A stretch of DNA of 64,000 bases from Paracoccaceae bacterium (lineage in GTDB: Bacteria > Pseudomonadota > Alphaproteobacteria > Rhodobacterales > Rhodobacteraceae). Of the stretch, positions 8,816 to 22,570 are shown one piece after another. Numbering within the stretch: the first letter of the stretch is position 1; each line of letters opens with the position of its first letter. The notes below the pieces were generated by a model. It worked only from the letters and a program-made list of their open reading frames with translations, made no database searches and was not told the origin of the DNA. The DNA lies in NCBI GenBank assembly GCA_028284705.1, contig JANQRE010000048.1, forward strand, positions 1 through 64,000. The letters run 5' to 3'. The translations under genes and the position numbers were made by a program.

Positions 8816-9993
8816 GTGCGCATCGGTGACACCAGACCTGTGAGATGTGCGAGGTTCTTGATCCCGATCTTGAGATGGGCTAGGGGACGCGCCCGCACGA
8901 GTTTCTTGTTCATGTAAGCCTCAAACGTCAGGCGCTGCACATCGACGTCATGGCAGAGCGAGACGAAACGTTCGCGCCGGACGTCGGACTTGTAATAGGC
9001 GTCTTGCATGGCGCCGAGAACGCGAAAAACTGTCCCATGCTCTTTGAGGAACACTTTGCGCGCTTTGGCGAGGTCTTTGACATTGCTTGAGGCGAGGCAA
9101 GCCTCTGCCGCAATCGCCGCTTGGCGGCCGCCTTCCATGGCGTAGTAGATGCCTTCGCCGGAGCTAGGGGCGACGACACCGGCAGCATCGCCAGCGAGCA
9201 CAACGTCGCGACCATTGTCCCATTTGTCGAGCGGTTTGAGCGGGATTGGCGCGCCTTCCTTGCGGATGGTTTTGCAGCCCGTGAGGCCGGAGCTTTCCCT
9301 GAGCAAGGCCGTCGCTTCTTTCAGATCGACGCCATCCACACCGGTGCCCATGCCGACGCTTGCGGATTTGCCATGCGGGAAGACCCAGCCATAGAAATCG
9401 GGCGAGACCTTGCCGTCATAGATCACATCACAGCGGGTGGGGTCATAGGCCGAGGGACCTTCCGGCGCCTCGATGATCTCGTGATAGGCGATCACGTATG
9501 GGATCGTGTCGCCGCCGGGGACTTCCGCGCGGGCCACATCTGATCGTGCGCCATCCGCGCCGATAATCAGTTTGGTTTCCAGTTCCAACTCATTGCGGCT
9601 GACCTTGTCGCGATAAACGACCTTCGTTTTGCCCTCTTCCCGTTCGATGCGGAGGAACGTTCCCGTGTAACGATGCGCGCCCGCGTCCTTGGCGCGAACC
9701 CGGAGGAACTCGTCAAAATGTTCGCGGTCGACCATGCCGACATAGCCGTTTTCGATCGGGATATCGACGGAGCGCGCCGTGGGCGAAATCATCCGCGCGG
9801 TGTTGATCTTGGCCACGATCTGGCTTTCGGGAATGTCGAAATCTTGAACGCAACGCGGCGGGATCGCACCACCGCAAGGCTTGATCCGTCCCGCTCGGTC
9901 GAGCATGGCCACAGCCTTGCCTTTACGGGCGAGATATTCGGCAGCGGTTGCGCCAGACGGGCCACCTCCAACAACGACAACATCATAAATCAT
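8812..9993 (-). CDS. bchP: Geranylgeranyl bacteriochlorophyll reductase
   Basis: A 393-residue FAD-dependent oxidoreductase that reduces the geranylgeranyl tail of bacteriochlorophyll to phytyl in three steps. The N-terminal dinucleotide-binding motif VVVGGGPSGATAAEYLA (about residues 6-22) and the following RIKPCGGAIPP are typical of the BchP/ChlP family; a second FAD motif, VLAGDAAGVVAPSSGEG, is also present. It sits 3 bp after the MFS gene and overlaps idi by 4 bp, so it belongs to the minus-strand unit running from bchG. Confidence 0.96.
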   Translation of the reverse strand: MIYDVVVVGGGPSGATAAEYLARKGKAVAMLDRAGRIKPCGGAIPPRCVQDFDIPESQIVAKINTARMISPTARSVDIPIENGYVGMVDREHFDEFLRVRAKDAGAHRYTGTFLRIEREEGKTKVVYRDKVSRNELELETKLIIGADGARSDVARAEVPGGDTIPYVIAYHEIIEAPEGPSAYDPTRCDVIYDGKVSPDFYGWVFPHGKSASVGMGTGVDGVDLKEATALLRESSGLTGCKTIRKEGAPIPLKPLDKWDNGRDVVLAGDAAGVVAPSSGEGIYYAMEGGRQAAIAAEACLASSNVKDLAKARKVFLKEHGTVFRVLGAMQDAYYKSDVRRERFVSLCHDVDVQRLTFEAYMNKKLVRARPLAHLKIGIKNLAHLTGLVSPMRT

Positions 9994-9996
9994 GGG

Positions 9997-11283
9997 TCAT
10001 TCCCCCGGAAACAATTGCGCATTGGGGACCTCACGGCCCCGGATAATCTGAACCGCCATGATGGCGGCGACGATGAAGAGAGCGGCTTCGATCAGGAACA
10101 CCGCACCGAACGCGTCCGCATCGGCCATGGACCCGCGCAGCAGATCGACAAATGCTGCGCCCAGAAGTCCACCGAAGCCTGCGGCCAATGCCTGTGCTGC
10201 GCCCCATAGCCCCATGCGGGTGCCTTCGCGGCGGTCGCGGCCTTCGCCCGCCAGTTGCATCATCGAGGCGATGGCGGCGACGGCGAACGCGCCATTGGCA
10301 AAGCCGAGGAAGACGGTGGCGGGCACCACAAGGTTTGCGTTGCCGATCTGGCCGATCAGCATCAACAGCCCCAAGGCACTGGCGGAGAGCAGGCAACCGC
10401 CCGTGACCCAAGCCTTCAGCGAGCCCCATTTCAGGCCAGTGGCGCAGATGCCGACCGTGACCATGCCCAGGAAGACACCGCCGTTTTGCGCACCCGACAG
10501 AGCGGTCGATTGGCCGGGTGTGAAGGCGAAGACGAGACCGGCATAGGGCTCAAGGATCAGCTCTTGCATGAAATAAGCGGTCATGGACAAGAACACGAAG
10601 ATCGTGAAATTGCGGGCGTGGCGTTCGGACCAGACCTCTTTGAGACCTTCGAGGAAGGGCGTGTCGTCCTGTTCCTGGCTTTGTGGCGTAACGCGCGCTT
10701 CGATACCCCAGACGGCGAAGGTGGTCAGAAACACCGCGCCAATGGTCACGATGGCGACGATCCGGAGCAGGAGCGCGGGCGAATAGGGATCGAGGAACGC
10801 GCCGACGGTGGCCGCTGTGATGGCGATGCCTGCGATCATCATCAGCCAGGTGATTGTCGCGGCGGCGGCGCGCCGTTGCGGGGCGGTGGACGTGGCGAGC
10901 AGGGCCAGAAGCGATGTGCCCGAGGCTCCAACGCCAAGACCGATCAGCGCATAGGCCGCGATGGACACCGTAAGACCAAGGGCAAAGCTCGTTTCCATCA
11001 GGACAACGCCAAGCGCCGCGGAGAATCCGCCCAAAGCAAGGGCTACCATCCCGCCGATGATCCACCGGGTCCGGGACCCGCCGGCATCAGATTTGAACCC
11101 CCAATTGGGGCGTGTGATCTGGATACCGTAATGCAGCGCGACGAGCAGACCGGGCAGAACGGCGGGCAAGGCCAGTTCAACGACCATGAGCCGGTTAAGG
11201 GTCGAGGTGGTCAGGACCACGACCGCGCCGAGGCACATCTGCACCAGACCAAGCCGGACGATTTGTATCCAGGACAGTGCCAT
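9997..11283 (-). CDS. PucC/LhaA-family MFS protein between bchG and bchP (ORF428 type)
   Basis: A 428-residue polytopic membrane protein with about 12 helices of the PucC/LhaA branch of the major facilitator superfamily. Family signs include LNRLMVVELALPAVLPG near the N-terminus and RPNWGFKSDAGGSRTRWIIGG. The homologous ORF428 of Rhodobacter lies at the same place. Its function is not settled: light-harvesting assembly or bacteriochlorophyll delivery by analogy with LhaA and PucC. The start codon overlaps the bchG stop by one base (TGATG). The window has a second paralogue, lhaA, at 23274-24713. Confidence 0.9.
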   Translation of the reverse strand: MALSWIQIVRLGLVQMCLGAVVVLTTSTLNRLMVVELALPAVLPGLLVALHYGIQITRPNWGFKSDAGGSRTRWIIGGMVALALGGFSAALGVVLMETSFALGLTVSIAAYALIGLGVGASGTSLLALLATSTAPQRRAAAATITWLMMIAGIAITAATVGAFLDPYSPALLLRIVAIVTIGAVFLTTFAVWGIEARVTPQSQEQDDTPFLEGLKEVWSERHARNFTIFVFLSMTAYFMQELILEPYAGLVFAFTPGQSTALSGAQNGGVFLGMVTVGICATGLKWGSLKAWVTGGCLLSASALGLLMLIGQIGNANLVVPATVFLGFANGAFAVAAIASMMQLAGEGRDRREGTRMGLWGAAQALAAGFGGLLGAAFVDLLRGSMADADAFGAVFLIEAALFIVAAIMAVQIIRGREVPNAQLFPGE

Positions 11284-12182
11284 CAGATCATCCCCCTCAG
11301 CGCAAAGGCTGCGATCATCATGCCGGAGACATAAAGCGTCACGCCTGTGCCGTTATACCAGGGCGCCTTGCCCTTCGGGTCTTTGAACAGCACCGTCATC
11401 GCCCAGCATTGCGCGGCGAGAACGGCAGCGACGCCCGCCGCGTGCATCGGTTTGTCCCAGAGAAACAGCAATGCGATCACAACGACTTGCGGCAGCGCCA
11501 TGCCCACGCAAGCCACCTGCGCTGCGCGACGCGGCCCGAGGGTCACGGGGAGGGAATTCACGCCCATCTGGCGATCCCCCTCCAGCGCTTTGAAATCGTT
11601 GAGCGTCATGATCCCGTGGGCGCCTATCCCGTAAAGCAGGGCGATCACGATGATCTCGGGTCGCGGGGCGCCTGCGCTTAGGACGGCGGCACCGGTGATC
11701 CAGGGCAGGGTCTCATAAGAGAGGCCCACAAGACCTGGCCCCCACCAGCCGGAGCGTTTCAGGCGGATGGGTTCGGCGGAATAGGCCCAGGCGGCAGCGA
11801 CGGCGAGGATCGTCGCGCCGAAGCCCCAAGGCCCGAGTTGGTAGCCGACAAAGAGCGAGACCACGGACATGCCCAACGCAATCCAAAGACCCCAACGCCC
11901 GGGGATACGGCCGGATGGTATCGGGCGGTGTGGCTCGTTGATCGCATCCACGTGGCGGTCGCACCAATCGTTCGCCGCCTGGCTCATGCCGCAGACGATA
12001 GGACCGGCCAAAAGCACGCCCAAAATCACATAGAACCACTGACCTGACGGGGAGACCCCAGAAGAGACCGCCCCGCAGAGGTAAGCCCACATCGGTGGGA
12101 ACCATGTGATCGGCTTCAAAAGCTGAAGCGCCGCGGCGGGTTCTGGGAACGAGCGCGTCTGTAAACTAGTGCTGACACTCAT
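11283..12182 (-). CDS. bchG: Bacteriochlorophyll synthase (geranylgeranyl transferase)
   Basis: A 299-residue UbiA-family membrane prenyltransferase that esterifies bacteriochlorophyllide a with geranylgeranyl diphosphate. The Mg-diphosphate motif NDWCDRHVDAINEPHRPIPS lies at about residues 71-90, and a second LNDFKALEGD motif follows later, as the family requires. It begins with MSVSTS at 12182. The start codon sits in the centre of a 7-bp inverted repeat and between two TGT-N12-ACA palindromes, so PpsR control at this gene is likely. Confidence 0.96.
   Translation of the reverse strand: MSVSTSLQTRSFPEPAAALQLLKPITWFPPMWAYLCGAVSSGVSPSGQWFYVILGVLLAGPIVCGMSQAANDWCDRHVDAINEPHRPIPSGRIPGRWGLWIALGMSVVSLFVGYQLGPWGFGATILAVAAAWAYSAEPIRLKRSGWWGPGLVGLSYETLPWITGAAVLSAGAPRPEIIVIALLYGIGAHGIMTLNDFKALEGDRQMGVNSLPVTLGPRRAAQVACVGMALPQVVVIALLFLWDKPMHAAGVAAVLAAQCWAMTVLFKDPKGKAPWYNGTGVTLYVSGMMIAAFALRGMI
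12160..12177 (-). promoter_or_regulatory. Predicted PpsR site inside the first codons of bchG
   Basis: TGT-N12-ACA with the extended form TGTAA-N8-TGACA, within bchG codons 2-8. It is very like the site at 14650-14667 (same TGTAAA start and GCTGACA end). TGT-N12-ACA is the established PpsR/CrtJ recognition sequence. The neighbouring site starts 7 bp away, close to the 8-bp gap of the cooperative Rhodobacter capsulatus bchC pair. Confidence 0.6.
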
Positions 12183-12184
12183 AG

Positions 12185-12202
12185 TGTCAAGTCAACTATA
12201 CA
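12185..12202 (-). promoter_or_regulatory. Predicted PpsR site immediately upstream of bchG
   Basis: TGT-N12-ACA beginning 3 bp upstream of the bchG start codon. Read on the bchG strand it ends in TTGACA, like the bchF-proximal site. With the site at 12160-12177 it forms a tandem pair flanking the start codon. Confidence 0.65.
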
Positions 12203-12278
12203 AAGTGAGTCTGGGCAAGGAAATTCTAGGGTCTGCGACAGGCTGACCCGGTCCTTTGCGAGGCTTCGCCGATGGGAC

Positions 12279-13694
12279 CTAGTTTTTGTCGATCAGATCG
12301 TATTTGCGCAGTTTCACATAGAGGCTCTGGCGCGATAGCCCGAGCATCTCTGCCGCGGCGACGCGGTTGTTGCCGGTCATCTCGACCGCGGCCTGAATGC
12401 ACATCTTCTCGATCACATCCGTCGTCGCGGAGACGATATCCTTCAACGGGGAGGCACCGACCAGATCGACCACATTGCGCATATGCTCTTCATTGCCCAC
12501 GGCCATCGCAGGCGCATCGCGCATCAGGTCCGATCCACTGGTGTCGCGGATCACGAAGGCGAAACGCGCTTTACCGCTATCGGCAAGATGGGTGGCAGAG
12601 ATTTCAACCGGGATGCTGGAATTGTGGATGCCGACGATCTGCGTGGCATACATGCGCATCTTTCCGGCGCGCAATGCGCTTTCAAGCAGCACTTTCAAAT
12701 CCACATTGCCGCGCGACAGGAAATCGCCCAGGGAGCGTCCCTTCACATCGGCCAGTGAAGTCGCGTCGGTCTGGGCCAGAAACGCGTCATTGGTGGAGCG
12801 GATCACGCCCTTCTCATCGGCAAAGACAACGGCATCGCTGCCCGCTTTGAACATCGCCGTCAGCGCTTCGCCAATTTCCGCACCGGCGGCGGAGCCATCG
12901 GTATCGCTGCTGATCCGGCAGAGCAGAGTGCGGTCGCCGCCGGCCCGGAACATCGTGGGTTCGACCGAGACCGGGCGGTTCTCCGAAGTCTGCAGATGCA
13001 GCAAATTGCCATGGTCGCCGATGGCGGCATCGGACAACAACTCAAGAATGTCGTCACCGGCTGTGCCATGCATCAGGCGGCTAACATCCACGCCGATCAG
13101 CCCGTCGGCATCGGACCCCATCATCTGCGCCGCCGCGCTGTTGAGATCGAGCACTTTGCCATTGGTCGTATCGATCAGCAGCATCGCGTCGCGCACGGCT
13201 TCCATCAGCACCCGGTAGCGGGTCTCAAAATCGCGCTGGCTCTCATAATCCTTCTCGAGCGCCAGTTGCGCGCGTACCAGACGTTGCTGCAACTCAGCGA
13301 TGGGCCGCAGGTCGCGACCCAGCATCAGAATTGTGTCGTCGCGCCCGGTGACATGGAAGGTGTAGCGGATCGGGAAATCCCAGGTCGCATTGTCGAAATG
13401 GTTGATCTCGACCGACCGCGCAACGGTCACTTTGCCGTCGCGGAACTCCTGCAGCACGTCATCGAAGCGCGACCGGCTGTCATCGGCCAGAAAATCGGCC
13501 ATGTTGCGATTGATCCAGTGATCAATCTTGCCGATGGTCTGGTTCAGGGGGTTCACGACAACGGTATCGATCGTGCCATCCATAGACACGACGATCGCTA
13601 TGTCAGACGCGGTTGCTACGATCTCATTGAAGTGCTCAGGAGATATTCGTGGATCATCCGCGCCGATCCAGAAATCGATCTCTCTTGTATTCAT
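12279..13694 (-). CDS. ppsR: PpsR/CrtJ, redox-responsive repressor of photosynthesis genes
   Basis: A 471-residue regulator with three PAS-like regions (roughly 15-130, 155-260 and 280-385) and a Fis-type helix-turn-helix at the C-terminus (NNRVAAAEMLGLSRQSLYVKL, about 442-462). Cys259 and Cys432 are 173 residues apart, the same spacing as the redox-active Cys251 and Cys424 of Rhodobacter sphaeroides PpsR, and Cys432 lies beside the HTH. It represses bch, crt and puc genes in air by binding TGT-N12-ACA, and candidate sites occur in this window. It lies 6 bp after ppaA, whose product modulates it. Confidence 0.96.
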   Translation of the reverse strand: MNTREIDFWIGADDPRISPEHFNEIVATASDIAIVVSMDGTIDTVVVNPLNQTIGKIDHWINRNMADFLADDSRSRFDDVLQEFRDGKVTVARSVEINHFDNATWDFPIRYTFHVTGRDDTILMLGRDLRPIAELQQRLVRAQLALEKDYESQRDFETRYRVLMEAVRDAMLLIDTTNGKVLDLNSAAAQMMGSDADGLIGVDVSRLMHGTAGDDILELLSDAAIGDHGNLLHLQTSENRPVSVEPTMFRAGGDRTLLCRISSDTDGSAAGAEIGEALTAMFKAGSDAVVFADEKGVIRSTNDAFLAQTDATSLADVKGRSLGDFLSRGNVDLKVLLESALRAGKMRMYATQIVGIHNSSIPVEISATHLADSGKARFAFVIRDTSGSDLMRDAPAMAVGNEEHMRNVVDLVGASPLKDIVSATTDVIEKMCIQAAVEMTGNNRVAAAEMLGLSRQSLYVKLRKYDLIDKN

Positions 13695-13700
13695 GCGACT

Positions 13701-14522
13701 TTACCCTTCGAGGACTTGATGTCCGTTTTTTGTCGTCGCCTCCCGGGTCGTTGCCAGAGAGGGTAGTTCAATATTGCAAAGTCTCAATGCTTTTTTTGCA
13801 TCAGAGATAACGTGGTCGACACCTGTTGTGTCCTTAAGATCAAGGGCGGGATCGTCTGTCAGACTCCCTCCCAGGACAATCGGTGTACGTTGTGGTGTCC
13901 GTCTCACGGCTTTGACGATGTCTTTCACCGACCGGATAAACCGGGTGTGGGAGAGTGAAATCCCAAACATATCAAAGCTTTGAGAGTGATGGAACTCGGC
14001 GATCTGCGTCGGCGTCTGTCCAACGGCAAGGCGCACGTGACAGCCCAAGGCCTCAAATTTGGTGGCGGCAACCATGATGCCGAAGACATGGTTCTCTTCC
14101 AAAGGCGTTGCGAGCAGAATTTCTGGCCGCCGCTCGGATGCAGAGAGATTGGGGTGCCGACCGGAAAGTTTCCGCACGGTTTCCTGCAATCTTGCGGTAC
14201 CGATGGTGACATCCACAAAGCTCAGCTTGTTTGCCCCCCACATATCCCCAAGATATCGCGCGGCATCGGCGGCATAAACCTCGATGAACACATCGGTCGG
14301 CATGCCCGCCGAGATCAGATCCGAGACGAATTCGGTGCGATCTTCGGGGTTGTCGGACAGGGCGGCGTGGGCGAGGGCAATCGTGACCGGGTGCAACTCT
14401 CGGTCTTCATCATCGCGTTTTTCGGCGGCCACAACGGACAGGGCTTGAGACACAAGAGCCTCTAGGGTCCCCGGCGCTTCTGCTCCCGTCAGAAACTGCC
14501 TGTGTCGATTGTCTTTATTCAC
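13701..14522 (-). CDS. ppaA: PpaA/AerR, B12-binding antirepressor of PpsR
   Basis: A 273-residue protein. Residues about 85-110 (YLGDMWGANKLSFVDVTIG) match the helical cap of cobalamin-binding photoreceptor-like proteins, and residues 134-240 form a B12-binding fold with ENHVFG, a variant of DxHxxG in which His145 is the likely cobalt ligand. AerR and PpaA counteract PpsR/CrtJ in a light- and B12-dependent way. The start is a GTG with no good ribosome-binding site of its own; it overlaps the TGA of an upstream 22-codon ORF (GTGA), so coupled translation is likely. It is divergent from bchF. Confidence 0.93.
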   Translation of the reverse strand: MNKDNRHRQFLTGAEAPGTLEALVSQALSVVAAEKRDDEDRELHPVTIALAHAALSDNPEDRTEFVSDLISAGMPTDVFIEVYAADAARYLGDMWGANKLSFVDVTIGTARLQETVRKLSGRHPNLSASERRPEILLATPLEENHVFGIMVAATKFEALGCHVRLAVGQTPTQIAEFHHSQSFDMFGISLSHTRFIRSVKDIVKAVRRTPQRTPIVLGGSLTDDPALDLKDTTGVDHVISDAKKALRLCNIELPSLATTREATTKNGHQVLEG

Positions 14523-14587
14523 CCGGCGGTCTCGAAATCAGCGCTGGAAGAAATTTTTGCAGGCACCCAGGTGATCTCAACTTTCAT
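14519..14587 (-). CDS. Short leader ORF coupled to ppaA (22 codons)
   Basis: An ATG at 14587 preceded by AAAGGAT (good spacing) opens a 22-codon frame whose TGA overlaps the ppaA GTG by the sequence GTGA. The peptide begins MKVEITWVPAKISS and matches no family I know. ppaA lacks its own clear ribosome-binding site, so this leader may load ribosomes for ppaA by termination-reinitiation. It could instead be the first part of a longer AerR form or a chance frame. Confidence 0.55.
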   Translation of the reverse strand: MKVEITWVPAKISSSADFETAG

Positions 14588-14649
14588 GATGATTATCCTT
14601 TAAAATAAGGCTTTTGTCAAAATGCAGATTCACTGCATCTGGCCACAGG

Positions 14650-14667
14650 TGTAAATTAAAGCTGACA
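14650..14667 (+). promoter_or_regulatory. Predicted PpsR site, distal, ppaA-bchF intergenic
   Basis: TGT-N12-ACA (TGTAA-N8-TGACA) lies 63 bp from the ppaA leader ATG and 164 bp from bchF. The intergenic setting and the near-identity with the bchG site make chance less likely than for a bare 6-base match. Confidence 0.6.
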
Positions 14668-14738
14668 GTTTGCAGCGCGTTGATAAGTTTACACTTTCAT
14701 ATGAAAGCCCTTCCCGCCAAAAGTGTCAACTTCAATAG

Positions 14739-14756
14739 TGTAAGTTATAATTGACA
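14739..14756 (+). promoter_or_regulatory. Predicted PpsR site, bchF-proximal
   Basis: TGT-N12-ACA with TTGACA at one end, 75 bp before the bchF start. It overlaps a perfect 9-bp inverted repeat, AAGTGTCAA at 14721-14729 and TTGACACTT at 14751-14759. It would put the whole bchFNBHLM-lhaA-puh-acsF-hemA superoperon under PpsR control, as in Rhodobacter. Confidence 0.7.
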
Positions 14757-14831
14757 CTTTGTGGGCAGCAGGAGTAGCCTTGTTTACAGGACGCACCCCA
14801 GCGACGGGAATCGGAGGAGGCTGCCCCTCTT

Positions 14832-18097
<3,266 letters not shown>

Positions 18098-18108
<11 letters not shown>

Positions 18109-21100
18109 CAGCGATCATATCGGCTACCGCGTCGTCATCGTGACGCTCGACAGCCATGCGGCTGGCCCCGTCGCGCGGGCCATTCCGCGGCTCGAACAGG
18201 ATTTCCCCGGCCTCTCCATTTCTCTCCATGCCGCCGCCGAATGGGGCGAAGACCCGGACGCGCTCAATCGCACCCGCGACGCGATCCGCCACGGCGACAT
18301 CATCATCGCGAACCTGCTGTTCCTCGAAGAGCATGTGAACGCGATCAGACCCGACCTCGAGGCCCGCCGCCCCAATTGCGACGCCATGGTCGGCCTCGTC
18401 GCTGATGCCGACATCGTCAAGCTGACGAAAATGGGTGAGCTTGACATGATGAAGCCCGCCAAGGGCATCATGTCGCTGCTGAAACGCCTGCGGCCCAAGG
18501 CCAAGACGCCGAAATGCGGCGAGGATCAGATGGTGATGCTGCGGCGTCTGCCGAAAATTCTGAAATTCATCCCCGGCAAGGCGCAGGATCTGCGCGCCTG
18601 GTTCCTCTCGATGCAATATTGGATCGGCGGTTCCGACGACAATATCGAGCAGATGATCCGCTTCCTCGTCGCCCGCTATTCCAACGACGCCACGTGGAAC
18701 AAGGTCGAGGCCAAACTGCCCATCGACTACCCCAATACCGGCCTCTACCACCCCGATCTGCCGAACCGCGTCACAACCGACCCCGCCGATCTGCCAGCGC
18801 CCAAGGACCCGGTCGCCACGGTCGGCCTCATCATGCTGCGCTCCTACGTGCTGGCGTCCGACACCGCGCATTTCGACGCGGTGATCCGCCGGTTCGAGGC
18901 CGCCAATATCCGCGTTCTGCCCGCCTTCGCCGGTGGTCTCGACGCCCGCCCTGCGATCAGCGAATTCCTCGCCGGCCATATCGACGCGCTGGTCTCACTC
19001 ACTGGCTTCAGCCTCGTCGGCGGCCCCGCCTATAACGACAATGAAGCCGCCATCGAGACACTCGCCGACCTCGACATTCCCTACCTCGCCGCGCACCCGC
19101 TGGAGTTCCAGACTTTGGGCCAATGGGCGGCAAGTTCCGGTGGATTAGGGCCTATCGAGACCACAATGCTCATCGCTCTGCCCGAGCTTGACGGCGCCAC
19201 GAACCCGACCGTTTTCGCCGGTCGTCACGGGGCCGAGGAGTGCGCCGGCTGCGCCCATCAATGCCAGGCCCCCGACGCGTTCAAATCCATGGCGCCCTGC
19301 CATGAACGCATCGACAGCCTCGTCGAAAAAACCGCCCGCCTGGCCAAACTCCGCCGCGCCCGGAACGCCGACAAAAAGGTCGGCATCGTCATCTTCGGCT
19401 TCCCGCCCAATGCGGGTGCCACCGGCACCGCCGCCTACCTCTCGGTCTTCGAAAGCCTGCACAATACGATGACCGAGATGAAGGCCCAGGGCTATTCCAT
19501 CGAGGTGCCCGAGACCGTCGACGCCCTGCGCTCTGCGATCCTCGACGGCAATGCCAAACAATATGGCCAGGACGCCAATGTTGCCGATCACGTCTCCGCC
19601 GATCAGATCGTGCAAGGCACACCCACCTATCTCGCCGCCATCGAAGAGAACTGGGGCCCGGCCCCCGGCAAAGTGCAATCGGATGGCCGTGGCGTCTTCA
19701 TCCTCGGCCAGCATTTCGGCAATGTCTTCGTCGGCGTGCAGCCCGCCTTCGGCTACGAGGGCGACCCGATGCGTCTCCTGTTCGAGACAGGTTTCGCGCC
19801 GACCCACGCTTTCGCGCAGTTCTATCTCTGGCTGCGCAACACCTTCCACGCCGATGCGATCCTGCATTTCGGCATGCATGGCGCGCTGGAATTCATGCCC
19901 GGCAAGCAGGCCGGCCTCGGCGCGCGCGACTGGTCGGACCGTCTGATCGGCGAGATGCCCAACATCTATCTCTATGCCGCGAACAACCCCTCCGAGGCCT
20001 CGCTGGCCAAACGCCGCTCCAACGCGATCACGGTCACCCACCTGACCCCGCCGCTGGCTGCCTCCGGTCTCTACAAGGGCCTCGCTGAGCTGAAAGACAG
20101 CCTCACCCGCTGGCGCACAACCGATGGCGACGACCGCGCGGACCTGGAGACCCTGATCGCCGCGCAGGCCGAAGCGGTCGACCTTGGCGGCATCGCGCCC
20201 GAGGACCTCTGGCTGAAACTGCTGGAGACCGAAGACGCCCTGATCCCCGATGGTCTGCACATCGTCGGTCGGCAAATCTCCGATGAAGAACGCGAAGAAC
20301 ATCTGCGCGTCATGGATGCCGAGAAGGATGTGATCACACGGGTTAACGACATCTTGCAGGAGGAGCATGAACTCCCCGCCCTCATGCGCGCCCTGAGCGG
20401 TCAGTTCATCGCGCCGGTGCCGGGTGGTGACCTCATCCGCTCCCCTGAAATCCTGCCCACCGGCCGCAACATCCACGCCTTCGATCCATTCCGCATGCCG
20501 ACAGCCTATGCCATGCAGGACGGGGCAAAACAGGCTCTAACTCTGCTTGAAACGCATAAATCTCTGCCGCGCACCGTCGCGCTGGTGCTCTGGGGCAGCG
20601 ACAATATCAAATCCGATGGCGGCCCGATCGCCCAGGCACTTGCGCTCATGGGCGCCGTGCCGCGCTTCGACAGTTTTGGCCGCCTCGCCGGGGCCGATCT
20701 GATCTCTCTGGAAGAACTCGGTCGTCCCCGTATCGACGTCATCATGACGCTCTCCGGCATCTTCCGCGACCTGCTGCCTTTGCAAACCCGCATGCTCGCA
20801 GAGGCCGCCTACAAGGCCGCCACCGCCGACGAACCGCTGGAGCAGAACTTCATCCGTGCCCACGCGCTGGCCTATGCTGAGCAGATGGGCGTCGATCTCG
20901 AAACCGCCTCTCTCCGCGTCTTCTCCAATGCCGAAGGCGCTTATGGCTCCAACGTCAACCAACTGGTCGATAGCTCCGCGTTCGGAGACGAGGACGAACT
21001 CGCCGACGCCTATGAGGCCCGCAAAAGTTTCGCCTATGGCGTGAACGGCAAACCGCAACCGAACGCCGCGTTGCTGCAGAAGGCCCTGAAAGACGTCGAT

Positions 21101-21643
21101 CTCGCCTACCAAAACCTTGAATCCGTCGAGCTTGGTGTCACCACCGTCGATCACTATTTCGACACGCTCGGGGGTATTTCCCGCGCGGTGAAACGTGCCA
21201 AAGGCGGCGAGGGCGCGCCGGTCTATATCGGTGACCAGACCCGCGGCGGCTCGAAGGTTCGCACGCTTCAAGAGCAGGTCGCGCTGGAAACCCGCTCCCG
21301 CCAGCTCAACCCGAAATATTTCGAAGGCCTGCTGAAACACGGCCATGAAGGTGTGCGCCAGATCGAGGCCTCGATCACCAACACGCTCGGCTGGTCGGCC
21401 ACGACTGGCCAGGTCGATCCTTGGGTCTATCAGCGCCTCACGGAAACCTTCGTGCTCGATGACGAGATGCGCCAGCGCCTGGCCGATTTGAACCCGAAAG
21501 CCTCCGCGCGCATGGCCAACCGGCTGATCGAAGCACATGAGAGAAACTACTGGACGCCCGATGACGCGACGCTTGAGGCGCTGCAAGCCGGGGCGGACGA
21601 ATTGGAAGATACGCTGGAAGGCGTGCGAGTTGCGGCGGAATAG
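18098..21643 (+). CDS. bchH: Magnesium chelatase, porphyrin-binding subunit H
   Basis: An 1181-residue protein that binds protoporphyrin IX and, with BchI and BchD, inserts magnesium, the first committed step of bacteriochlorophyll synthesis. CobN/BchH-family text is recognisable throughout, including [18 protein letters not shown] and [30 protein letters not shown] (key parts). A Cys-rich segment, [16 protein letters not shown], lies near residue 380. The length is normal for the family. bchI and bchD are not in the window. bchL follows after 30 bp with a ggag ribosome-binding site. Confidence 0.98.

Positions 21644-22569
<926 letters not shown>

Positions 22570-22570
<1 letters not shown>

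Noticed and set aside
19145-20476. A 443-codon minus-strand frame opposite bchH
   Set aside because: Shadow of bchH with no motif or ribosome-binding site.
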